Shown here: positions 1 to 6,930 of the stretch, piece after piece
Position numbering within the stretch: position 1 is the stretch's first letter
How the letters are laid out: each line of letters begins with the position of its first letter
Assembly: GCA_947628975.1 (NCBI GenBank)
Contig: CANRBW010000010.1
Span: 1 to 19,037 of the forward strand
DNA: 19,037 nt
Direction of reading: 5' to 3'
Origin: an uncultured Oscillospiraceae bacterium
GTDB taxonomy: Bacteria; Bacillota; Clostridia; Oscillospirales; Oscillospiraceae
Translations under genes and position numbers: made by a program
Notes under the pieces: model-generated
What the model was told of the DNA's origin: nothing
Databases searched by the model: none
The model's input: the letters and a program-made list of their open reading frames with translations, nothing else

Positions 1-1582
1 GGGAGATGTTGATCTTATACATCTCCATGTTCAGCTCGTTGGCGATGACCTGGGCGCACATGGTCTTGCCGGTGCCGGGCGCTCCGGCGAAGAGGATGGA
101 CAGCCCCCGGCCGTAGGTGATCTTCCGGTCGAAGCCCCACTGGCCGTAGACCTGGTACTGGTACTTCACATGGCCGCAGGCGTGCTGGAGCAGACGCTTC
201 TGGTCCTCCGGCATCACCACGTCGTCCCAGCCGAAGGCGGGGCGCACCCGCCGGGCCAGGTCCCCCAGCTTGTGGACCGCCTGGCGGTAACAGCACTGGT
301 GCAGCTCCCGGCTGGGGACGCTCCCCCGGCCGTCCAGCCGGGCCAGCCCCGCGGCCTGGCCGCAGGCCAGGGCGATCTGCCGGGGGGAGAAGCGGAACTT
401 GGCCGCCAGTTCCTCCGCCGTCACCCCCTCCGCGGTCAACCGGCCCAGCCCCGCCCGGAACAGGCGGATGCGCTCCTCCTCGGTGGGGTCCGGGATCTCC
501 AGCTCCACCGTCAGCCGGTCGAACCGGGCCCTGGCGGGCAGCTGGGTGAGGAAGAAGATCCGCCCCTCCCTGGGGGCCAGGTCCAGGATGTCCCGGAGCA
601 GCCGCTCCCCCGTGGGCTGGAGCTTTCCGTCCTGGTCGGTCCGCTCCATGTGGCAGAAGGCGCAGGCCGCCCCGGTGAGCCGGGCGGCCAGCAGGGCCTC
701 CCTGGCCCGGTCGGTCTGGTCCTCCCCGTCCAGCTCGGCGAAGACGCACCGCTCCCTCCGGCGGGCCATCAGGTGCTCCACCTGGAAGCGCTTGCCGGAC
801 CCCGGCCCCCCGGTGAGGCAGACCACCCGCCCCCCCGGCTCCGCCAGCAGGGCGTCCAGCCGCCGGGCCAGCTCCTGGCCGATGATCAGCGGGGCGGCGG
901 GGGCGTCGGCCGCCCCGTCGAACAGCCGCAGGCCCGGCGCGGGGGCGATCCCACCGGTGCTCAAGAACTCCAGGACCAGCGGGTGGAGCGCCAGGGCCCC
1001 CGCCGCCAGCCTCTCCCGGTCAAAGAGGCCGGTGAAGGCGTCCCGCCGGGCGAACCGGGACAGGTACTCCTCCATGTTCCCCTCCAGGGGGAGAAAGAGC
1101 TGTACCGCCAGGGCGGTGGTGGGGATCTTCTGGGTGATGTCGTCCTGGAGGTAGGCCAACAGTTTCTCGTATTTCCGGTCCAGGGCGGCGGCGTAGGCCA
1201 GCACCACGCAGTCGCGCTCGAACTCGTCCAGCCCGAACCGCCGGGCCAGGGCCAGCAGGGGGAACTCCGTCCCGGTGCGGGCCAGACGGGTTCGGATGGT
1301 CTCCCAGGAGGCGGCCATCTGGGCGGCCTCTTCCCCATCCATCTGGGCGGGCAGGCCCAGCTGGGCCGCCTTGAGCAGGTTGTGCTCGAACTCCTCCCTG
1401 GTGACCACCAGCCCCAGCATATTGCGCATATCGTTCTTCGGCCCCAGCCACTGGTGGTGGCGGTAGAAGAAGTAGACCCGCAGGTCCAGCCAGGCGAACA
1501 GGTCGCTCATCAGCTCCCACTGGCTCTCATACCCCCGGCCCATCTTCTCGTAGGCCACGTCCCGGAGTTCGTGCTCCTCCAT
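1..1582 (-). CDS. Tandem AAA ATPase (Afp15/Pvc15-like), C-terminus cut by the window edge
   Basis: The frame is open from the ATG at 1582 to position 1, giving the first 527 residues; the rest is outside the window. GGAGG lies 8 bases before the ATG and directly follows the PAAR-like stop. Residues 1-240 are a helical N-terminal domain. A first AAA domain (about 240-400) has a Walker A-like GGPGSGKR at 258-265, with Arg in place of the usual Ser/Thr, and a Walker B region reading ACAFCHME that lacks the Asp, so it is probably inactive. The second domain opens with FGWDDVVMPEDQKRLL and has an intact GAPGTGKT at 500-507 followed by MCAQVIANEL. This layout matches the ATPase encoded in almost all eCIS loci (Afp15/Pvc15), a cytoplasmic factor needed for particle assembly. 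The second Walker B and the sensor residues lie beyond the edge. Confidence 0.92.
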   Translation of the reverse strand, partial: MEEHELRDVAYEKMGRGYESQWELMSDLFAWLDLRVYFFYRHHQWLGPKNDMRNMLGLVVTREEFEHNLLKAAQLGLPAQMDGEEAAQMAASWETIRTRLARTGTEFPLLALARRFGLDEFERDCVVLAYAAALDRKYEKLLAYLQDDITQKIPTTALAVQLFLPLEGNMEEYLSRFARRDAFTGLFDRERLAAGALALHPLVLEFLSTGGIAPAPGLRLFDGAADAPAAPLIIGQELARRLDALLAEPGGRVVCLTGGPGSGKRFQVEHLMARRRERCVFAELDGEDQTDRAREALLAARLTGAACAFCHMERTDQDGKLQPTGERLLRDILDLAPREGRIFFLTQLPARARFDRLTVELEIPDPTEEERIRLFRAGLGRLTAEGVTAEELAAKFRFSPRQIALACGQAAGLARLDGRGSVPSRELHQCCYRQAVHKLGDLARRVRPAFGWDDVVMPEDQKRLLQHACGHVKYQYQVYGQWGFDRKITYGRGLSILFAGAPGTGKTMCAQVIANELNMEMYKINIS

Positions 1583-1595
1583 CCCGTCCACCTCC

Positions 1596-1973
1596 TCAGG
1601 GGGTCTTCACCATCATCGCCGGCGTGGCCAGGGGCTGGATCACGCCGCCGTAGCCGCAGATGAGTTTGCTGGTGTTGTTCAGCAGGGGTTTTTTGTTCAC
1701 CATCACCGTGGGACAGCCCGGCGCCCACGGGGCCACCGTCAGCGGCACGCAGGGCATGGGGGTGAGCACCCCCAGGGCCGCCGCGGTGGCCGCCGCCACG
1801 GTGGGGTTGGCCAGACTGGTGCACATGCCGAAGGTGGGGAACTTGTTGTCCATAATGGTGGCCGCCATCATCTTGCACATGGTCACCGTCTGGTTGCTGG
1901 AGACCATCAGCGGGGACGGGATCATCCCGAAGGTGCAGGTACACATGGCCGTCATGACCAGCGGATTGCCCAT
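1596..1973 (-). CDS. DUF4280 PAAR-like spike-tip protein (Afp10/Pvc10-like role)
   Basis: A 125-residue protein of the DUF4280 family, PAAR-like proteins that sharpen the Vgr-type spike and can carry cargo domains. The signature is complete: CTCTFGMIPSPLMV near the N-terminus, an ATIMDNKFPTFGMCTSLANP stretch, AALGVLTPMPCVP, then WAPGCPTVMVNKKPLLNNTS leading to CGYGG. Several Cys and Met residues near the tip fold are conserved. There is no C-terminal extension, so it carries no fused toxin. AGGAGG lies 8 bases before the ATG at 1973. It is unusual in lying at the far end of the operon beside the ATPase and about 16 kb from the spike gene; in Afp/PVC clusters the tip gene usually sits between the gp25-like and J-like genes. 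Confidence 0.94.
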   Translation of the reverse strand: MGNPLVMTAMCTCTFGMIPSPLMVSSNQTVTMCKMMAATIMDNKFPTFGMCTSLANPTVAAATAAALGVLTPMPCVPLTVAPWAPGCPTVMVNKKPLLNNTSKLICGYGGVIQPLATPAMMVKTP

Positions 1974-1985
1974 CGCGCTCTCCTC

Positions 1986-2717
1986 CTATTTCAGCGTCAA
2001 CTCCAGGGTGTTCCCCCCCTGGTCCAGCTCCGCCCGGCCCAGCAGGCCCCGGTCCTCCTGGAAGGCCAACACCTCGCAGGGGTCCCGCAGCAGGGCGGTG
2101 ACCGCGCCGGCGTCGTCGGCCCGGTAGCGCTGGGCGGGCAGGAGCCGCCTCCCCCGGCCGTGGGGCCGGAGCAGGGGCCGCTCCAGCCAGCCGGTCTCCC
2201 CCTGGAGGTCCCGGAGGACCACCAGCTCGCTGTCCGCCCCGTCCTCCAGCAGAAGGGGGGCGGGGACGGAGACGGCGTCGGGCACCTTGCAGAACAGCCG
2301 CAGGGACTCCGCCCCGGTCTCCGCGTCGCTCTGGGCCAGCTTGATCTCCGGCCCCGCGGCGGTGGCCAGCCAGAACAGCGTCCCCGCCGCCGGCGCGCCG
2401 TCCCGGCGCAGGGTGACGGTCAGCCGGGCGGGGGGGCGGCGGAAGGGGTAGCCCACCCCGGGCTTCAGCGTCACGTCCAGCTCCGGGGCCCGCTCCCCGG
2501 CGGTGAAGTCCACCGTCTCCTCCCGGTAGCCCCGGCAGCGCAGGACCAGCCGGTGGGGCCCGGCGGGCAGGTCGGTCAGGACCAGATAGCCCTCCCGCTT
2601 CCCCACCGGTCGGCAGGGCCGCCCGTCCAGGGTGCACAGCACCTTGGACGGGACCACCGGCAGGCCGGTGAAGGCGTCCCGCACACGGAAAACGCCCCCC
2701 ACGCGAAAGGAGATCAT
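1986..2717 (-). CDS. Carboxypeptidase-regulatory-like beta-domain protein
   Basis: A 243-residue soluble protein. Residues 1-90 look like a carboxypeptidase regulatory-like (transthyretin/Ig-type) beta-sandwich: GGVFRVRDAFTGLPV, then YLVLTDLPAGPHRLVLRCRGY, a pattern of a short domain followed by a glycine-proline turn and a strand reading RLVLRCRGYREETVDF. The rest is beta-rich with no catalytic motif, signal peptide or membrane helix. Its start overlaps the stop of the DUF4255 gene (ATGA), so stoichiometric co-translation with the tail terminator is likely. By context it is a structural accessory near the cap or the spike tip; the exact role is unknown. It stops 13 bases before the start of the PAAR-like gene. 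Confidence 0.7.
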   Translation of the reverse strand: MISFRVGGVFRVRDAFTGLPVVPSKVLCTLDGRPCRPVGKREGYLVLTDLPAGPHRLVLRCRGYREETVDFTAGERAPELDVTLKPGVGYPFRRPPARLTVTLRRDGAPAAGTLFWLATAAGPEIKLAQSDAETGAESLRLFCKVPDAVSVPAPLLLEDGADSELVVLRDLQGETGWLERPLLRPHGRGRRLLPAQRYRADDAGAVTALLRDPCEVLAFQEDRGLLGRAELDQGGNTLELTLK

Positions 2718-3316
2718 GACCCCTCCCCCTCTCTGCGCCGGGGCTGGGCCTGGTCGGTCTCGATGGTGATGTCGGTGACCCGGCTGACCCTCCGCTCCCT
2801 GCGGGAGTCGATCTCCACGTTGCCCAGCAGGACCACGAAGGAGAGCTTGTAGCTCTTGGCGTTGTTGTTCCAGATCTTCAACAGCTGGTCCATGGAGGTC
2901 TTCTCCAGCGTCAGGGTGATGGCGGCCCCCCGCTCCCGCAGGGAGCCGGAGAGGTACTTCTCGTCGATCACCGGGTGGTCCTTCAGCGTCTGGAGGGCCG
3001 CCCCCACCATGCGGTAGAGGTCCGCCTCCCTCAGCTGGGTGGGGGCCTTGGAGTGGGCGGTGACCAGGAAGCGCAGGTTGTACCGGGCGGGCCGGATCCG
3101 CTGGATGTCCCGGCTCACCTGGTAGTACCCCATCTCCACCCCCTGGGTGTCCTCCTCCACCTGGTAGAGCCAGACGGTGAGCTGGTCGTTCTCGTTCTCA
3201 TGGGGGGAGCACAGGGCGATGAGCTCCCGGTTGGCGATGGGCTCCGGGGTCAGCGTGTCCCGGAGCAGCTCCACCAGGGCGTTCCCCGCCTCCACCAAGG
3301 CCGTATAGTCCGCCAT
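2714..3316 (-). CDS. DUF4255 (Pvc16/Afp16 N-terminal family) tail terminator
   Basis: A 200-residue protein of the DUF4255/Pvc16_N family. These proteins cap the non-baseplate end of the CIS tube and sheath and limit its length. Visible family features are the N-terminal helix with ALVELLRDTL, a LTVWLYQVEED strand, then a RYNLRFLVTAHS segment leading to LYRMVGAALQTLKDHPVI, and a C-terminal IWNNNAKSYKLSFVVLLGNVEIDS region. Length is normal for the short members. AGGAGG lies 7 bases before the ATG at 3316. It ends in an ATGA overlap with the next gene. It marks the return from the membrane cassette to standard CIS components. Confidence 0.93.
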   Translation of the reverse strand: MADYTALVEAGNALVELLRDTLTPEPIANRELIALCSPHENENDQLTVWLYQVEEDTQGVEMGYYQVSRDIQRIRPARYNLRFLVTAHSKAPTQLREADLYRMVGAALQTLKDHPVIDEKYLSGSLRERGAAITLTLEKTSMDQLLKIWNNNAKSYKLSFVVLLGNVEIDSRRERRVSRVTDITIETDQAQPRRREGEGS

Positions 3317-3341
3317 ATCCGCCCCTCCTTTTCTTCTGGGT

Positions 3342-6300
3342 TCAGGCCGCCGCCTCGCCGCTCTCCTGCGGCTGGGCGGCCCCCTTCAGGTCCTCTACCG
3401 CGTCCTCCAGGTTCTGGACGCGCTCCTCCTGTCTCCGCGCCGCCTCCTGGGCGGCGTCCTCCTTCTGCTTGCGGTCCTGGGCGTCCGCCTGGGCGGCCCG
3501 GATGGCCCCGTCCCGCAGTTCCTGGAAGGGGGCGGCGTACCAGCCGTAGTTCTGGGCGACCCAGCCCCCGGACAGGTAGTTGAGCCGGTTGAACTGGCTG
3601 GTGTAGGCCCCCGCGGTCTGGATCATGGCGGCGGCCGCGTCGCTCACCGCGCCCTGGGCGTCATACAGGGCGGACCGCTCCAGGGAGCCCTTGACGTAGG
3701 ACTGGATGGCCCGGTCCAGGGCGGCCCTGGTCCGGTTCAGGGTCTGGCGGGCCGCCTCCACGTTCTCGTAGGCCACGCTCAGGTCCAGGACCTGGCGCTT
3801 GATGTCCAGGGAGAGCTGGGCGGTGTCCACCTCCGCCTGGTCGGCGGCCACCGACAGGGCGTAACTCTCCGCGTCGGCGTACAGGGCGGCGGCGTCGATG
3901 CCGCTGGCGTCCTCCAGCCGCAGGACCCCCGACAGGTCCAGCCCGGCCAGGTCCTGGCCGGTGAGGGACTTGGCGGTGTACTCCGCCTCCTTGCGGAGGA
4001 CCTGGTACTGGTAGATCTGCCTGTCCCGCGCGTCCAGCTGGTCCTGGACGGCGTCCACCGCCTCCTGGGTGGTCTGGCCCCGCCCCAGCAGGTCGGTCTG
4101 CTCCCGCAGGGTCTCCTCGTCCAGGGGCCTGGCCGCCTCCAGGGCGGTCAGGGCCTGGTCGTAGACGTAGTAGTCGATCATGGCGTTCATCAGGTCGTAG
4201 GCGTCCTTGGGCGTGTCCACCGCCCGCAGCAGGGAGGGCACGTTCGCGGCCACCCCGCCCCCGGCGGAGCCCGGCCTGCCGCCGGAGCCGGTGGAGCCGG
4301 ACCCGCTCCCGGACCCGGTGGAGCCGGCGCCGCCCCCAGTCCCGGCGCCCGCGCCGGAGCCGGAGTCGTCCGACTCGGACCCGCCGGTCTCCGTGTCAGA
4401 CCCGCCGGTCCCCGCGCCGGAGCCGGAGCCCGTTCCACTGTCGGAGCCGGTCCCACCGGCCCCGGAGCCCGTGCCACTGCCGGACCCGGACCCGTCGGAC
4501 CCGGAACCCGTGCCACTGCCGGACCCGGACCCGTCGGCCCCGGAACCCGTGCCACTGTCGGAGCCGGACCCGTCAGCCCCGGAGCCTGTTCCACTGCCGG
4601 AGCCGGTCCCACCGGCCCCGGAGCCCGTACCACTGCCGGACCCGGTCCCACCGGCCCCGGAGCCCGTACCACTGCCGGACCCGGACCCGCCGGACCCGGA
4701 GCCCGTTCCACTGCCGGCCCCGGACCCGTCAGCCCCGGAGCCTATTCCACTGCCGGACCCGGACCCGTCAGCCCCGGAACCCGTTCCGCCGCCGGAGCCG
4801 GACCCGTCAGCCCCGGAGCCCGTACCGCTGCCGGAGCCGGAGCCGTCAGCCCCGGTGCCCGTGCCACTGTCGGAGCCAGTCCCACCGGCCCCGGAGCCCG
4901 TGCCACTGCCAGCCCCGGAACCCGTGCCACCGCCGGAGCCCGCGCCGCCGCCGGCCCCGCCCACGGGGCCGCCGTTCTCGCCCAGGGCGTCCAGGACCTC
5001 TAGTAGAGCGTCCAGCTTCTCCCTGGCCTCGTCCAGCGCGGGGTCCACCGACTCCGCCGCCCCCGCCGGCATCTCGCCGCCCCGGCGCCAGAGGATCTGG
5101 ACCGGCGCGCCGGTCCCGTCCCGGCTCAGGAGGGTGCAGGTGTAGCTCCCGTAGCCATACCAGCTCTGGACCCAGTTCCCCCCGGCCACGCCGTCGGGCT
5201 GGAGGATGGCGCCCTGCTCCACCGAGGTGGTGGGGGTCTCCTCCCGGTCCAGCTGGGCCCAGGCCCCGGCCTCGTCCAGGTCCTGCCAGGGGAGCAGTCC
5301 CTCCCCCGGCGTGCCCGCCTCAGGAGCCAGCCACAGCCGGTAGACCTGGGGGGCCTCCTCCCCCTGCTGATAGTTGCACAGGGCGGTGAGGCCCAGGTCC
5401 TTGTTGTAGATGAGGAAGCCGTCGCTGCCGTCCGTCTCGGTGACCGACGCCTCGCCGAAGGCGGCGCGCAGGTCCTCGGCGGTGAGGGTGAGCAGCCACG
5501 CCCCGTCCAGGGTGCCCCGGTCCATCTCCCCGGCGTACACCGCCTTGCCGCTCTTGGCGTAGACGGTGCCGAAGCCGTCAGGGGTCAGGTCGTCGCTCTC
5601 CCCCTCGTACCACAGCCGGCCGCCCCGGTACCACTGGATGGCCCCGGCGGCCTCCCCGGCGGAGAAGTCGGCCTGGATCCGGTCGCCCCCCTCCAGATAG
5701 ACGGTCCCCGCGCCCTCGTAGAGCCCGGCGGAGAACCCGCCCTTGTAGAGCAGACTCCCCTCCTCCCGGTAGTAGGAGCCCTCGCCCTCGTACTCTCCCT
5801 GGGCGAAGCTGCCCCGGTACTCCACCGCGCCGCTGGGGTAATAGGTCTCCCCGCTGCCCTGGTAGAGCCCGTCCTGGAAGTTGCCCTGATAGCGCACCGC
5901 CCCATTGGCGTAGGCGGTGCCGGTGCCGCTGGCCTTGCCGTCGGCAAAGCCGCCCTCGTACGCCAACTCGCCGTCCTGGTACAGCCGCCCCGTTCCCTGG
6001 TAGACCCCGGCCAGCAGCTGGCCGTCGTAGACCAGCACCCCCGCCTCGTAGCACAGGCCCTTGCCACTGCGCAGGCCGTCCACAAAGGGCCCTTCGTAGG
6101 TCAGCAGACCGTCCTGGTCATACTCCTTGCCCTCTCCCTGGAGGACGCCGTCCTCCAACCGGCCGCTGTACATGGGCACCTTCTTGTCCTCGTCGTAGTA
6201 GACCACCACCCGCCCTGACCAGTCGGCCACCCGCTTGTCCTCCTGCCAGAAGTGGGCGGTGAAGAAGTGGCTGAGCAGGAAGGGCCATATCACGAAGATG

Positions 6301-6584
6301 AACAGCAGGACCACCGCCACGATGCCCACCGCCACCAGGACCAGGAAGGACTTGGAGATGAACAACCTCTGGGTCTCTATGTAGTCCCCCCGTTCCGAGG
6401 GCTTTTTCATGGCGGCGGCCGCCCCCTGGACGGTGGCGGTGGCCGCCTTGGTGGCGTTCCGGGAGAAATTGGTGAGCTGGCGGAACTTGCCGCTCACCCC
6501 CGTGATCTGACGGGAGAAAAACGCCCGGATCGTCCGGAAAAAGGTGCCCAGGGAATTCATCAGTTGTCGCAGGAAAAAACTCAT
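3342..6584 (-). CDS. Membrane-anchored MORN-repeat protein with Gly/Ser linker and TolC-like helical C-terminus
   Basis: A 1080-residue protein. Residues 1-75 are basic and amphipathic with no signal cleavage site; one long membrane helix spans about 77-108. The basic N-terminus implies N-in topology, placing about 970 residues outside the membrane. Residues 138-360 contain about nine MORN-type repeats (for example LTYEGPFVDGLRSGKG and VRYQGNFQDGLYQGSG). Residues 360-510 are a mixed region. From about 537 to 778 is an almost pure Gly/Ser/Thr/Ala/Asp linker with 13-residue periodicity. The last 300 or so residues are helical; the stretch from QAEVDTAQLSLDIKRQVLDL to YTSQFNRLNYLSGG resembles the hairpin repeats of TolC-type proteins, and the end is a charged coiled coil. 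The start at 6584 has AGGAGG 10 bases upstream. Function is unknown; by layout it could be an envelope-spanning anchor or tether for the injection system. A tape-measure role is an alternative, but the MORN and linker layout argues against it. Confidence 0.8.
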   Translation of the reverse strand: MSFFLRQLMNSLGTFFRTIRAFFSRQITGVSGKFRQLTNFSRNATKAATATVQGAAAAMKKPSERGDYIETQRLFISKSFLVLVAVGIVAVVLLFIFVIWPFLLSHFFTAHFWQEDKRVADWSGRVVVYYDEDKKVPMYSGRLEDGVLQGEGKEYDQDGLLTYEGPFVDGLRSGKGLCYEAGVLVYDGQLLAGVYQGTGRLYQDGELAYEGGFADGKASGTGTAYANGAVRYQGNFQDGLYQGSGETYYPSGAVEYRGSFAQGEYEGEGSYYREEGSLLYKGGFSAGLYEGAGTVYLEGGDRIQADFSAGEAAGAIQWYRGGRLWYEGESDDLTPDGFGTVYAKSGKAVYAGEMDRGTLDGAWLLTLTAEDLRAAFGEASVTETDGSDGFLIYNKDLGLTALCNYQQGEEAPQVYRLWLAPEAGTPGEGLLPWQDLDEAGAWAQLDREETPTTSVEQGAILQPDGVAGGNWVQSWYGYGSYTCTLLSRDGTGAPVQILWRRGGEMPAGAAESVDPALDEAREKLDALLEVLDALGENGGPVGGAGGGAGSGGGTGSGAGSGTGSGAGGTGSDSGTGTGADGSGSGSGTGSGADGSGSGGGTGSGADGSGSGSGIGSGADGSGAGSGTGSGSGGSGSGSGTGSGAGGTGSGSGTGSGAGGTGSGSGTGSGADGSGSDSGTGSGADGSGSGSGTGSGSDGSGSGSGTGSGAGGTGSDSGTGSGSGAGTGGSDTETGGSESDDSGSGAGAGTGGGAGSTGSGSGSGSTGSGGRPGSAGGGVAANVPSLLRAVDTPKDAYDLMNAMIDYYVYDQALTALEAARPLDEETLREQTDLLGRGQTTQEAVDAVQDQLDARDRQIYQYQVLRKEAEYTAKSLTGQDLAGLDLSGVLRLEDASGIDAAALYADAESYALSVAADQAEVDTAQLSLDIKRQVLDLSVAYENVEAARQTLNRTRAALDRAIQSYVKGSLERSALYDAQGAVSDAAAAMIQTAGAYTSQFNRLNYLSGGWVAQNYGWYAAPFQELRDGAIRAAQADAQDRKQKEDAAQEAARRQEERVQNLEDAVEDLKGAAQPQESGEAAA
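4412..4932 (-). repeat. 39-base tandem repeat array encoding the Gly/Ser linker
   Basis: The marker CCACTG (CCGCCG or CCGCTG in two units) recurs at exact 39-base spacing on the + strand: 4435, 4474, 4513, 4552, 4591, 4630, 4669, 4708, 4747, 4786, 4825, 4864 and 4903. That is 13 units, after which the phase breaks (next at 4927). Each unit encodes 13 residues, roughly S-G-S-G-T-G-S-G-A-D-G-S-G, with changes mostly at the A-D/A-G/S-D positions and in third codon bases. The period is a multiple of three, so gain or loss of a unit keeps the frame and only alters linker length. Confidence 0.9.
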
Positions 6585-6627
6585 AGACCTAGATCCTCCT
6601 TAGCCGCTTCTCGCGGTGTAACAGCTT

Positions 6628-6918
6628 TCAGCGCAGCAGCAGCATGGCCGCCACGCAGACCACGGCCAGCGCCAGGGCCACCGCCCATCCGATCCGGACC
6701 GCCCGCCGCCGGTCCCGGTCCGCCCGGCCGTACAGCGGCTGGACCGGACTGCGGCGCTGATAGCCGTCCGGGGCCGGCGGGGTCGGGGGGGCCTCCAGAG
6801 GGGTCAGGGGCCCGTCCGGGCCGGTCAGGACCCGGGGCTCCTCCCCCGCCGCGGTCCGTCCGGCCAGCTGTTTGGCCTGCTCCAGCAGGCCGGATCGAGC
6901 GGTCTCCACACGCGCCAT
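6628..6918 (-). CDS. Small tail-anchored membrane protein of unknown function
   Basis: A 96-residue protein with no family I recognise. Residues 1-30 are probably helical, 31-65 are a Pro/Gly-rich linker, then a basic patch (RADRDRRRAVR, about 65-75) leads into one membrane helix, GWAVALALAVVCVAAMLLL, at the extreme C-terminus. The basic patch just before the helix predicts a cytoplasmic N-terminus with a tail anchor. AGGAGG, 8 bases before the ATG at 6918, overlaps the stop codon of the upstream cyclase-like gene. Its position between two large membrane proteins suggests it belongs to the same membrane complex. The 43-base gap to the next gene holds only that gene's ribosome-binding site and a weak four-base-pair hairpin. 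Confidence 0.75.
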   Translation of the reverse strand: MARVETARSGLLEQAKQLAGRTAAGEEPRVLTGPDGPLTPLEAPPTPPAPDGYQRRSPVQPLYGRADRDRRRAVRIGWAVALALAVVCVAAMLLLR

Positions 6919-6930
6919 TCCCCTTCCCTC

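Noticed and set aside
1510..2637. Minus-strand frame of about 375 codons crossing the PAAR-like and beta-domain genes
   Set aside because: It runs out of frame through two recognisable genes and its product is Gly/Pro/Arg-rich without motifs.
4412..4932. CRISPR-like array of regularly spaced repeats
   Set aside because: The 39-base units are contiguous without unique spacers and stay in frame inside a coding region, so this is a protein-coding tandem repeat.
4207..5145. + strand frame encoding a PEPVPLPDP proline-rich repeat that resembles a TonB-like linker
   Set aside because: It is the antisense reading of the Gly/Ser repeat array; the minus-strand frame is continuous with a membrane helix and folded domains and has a good ribosome-binding site.
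6604..6616. Small inverted repeat CCGC-5-GCGG as a terminator before the MORN-repeat gene
   Set aside because: Only four base pairs and no U-run; not enough for a terminator call.
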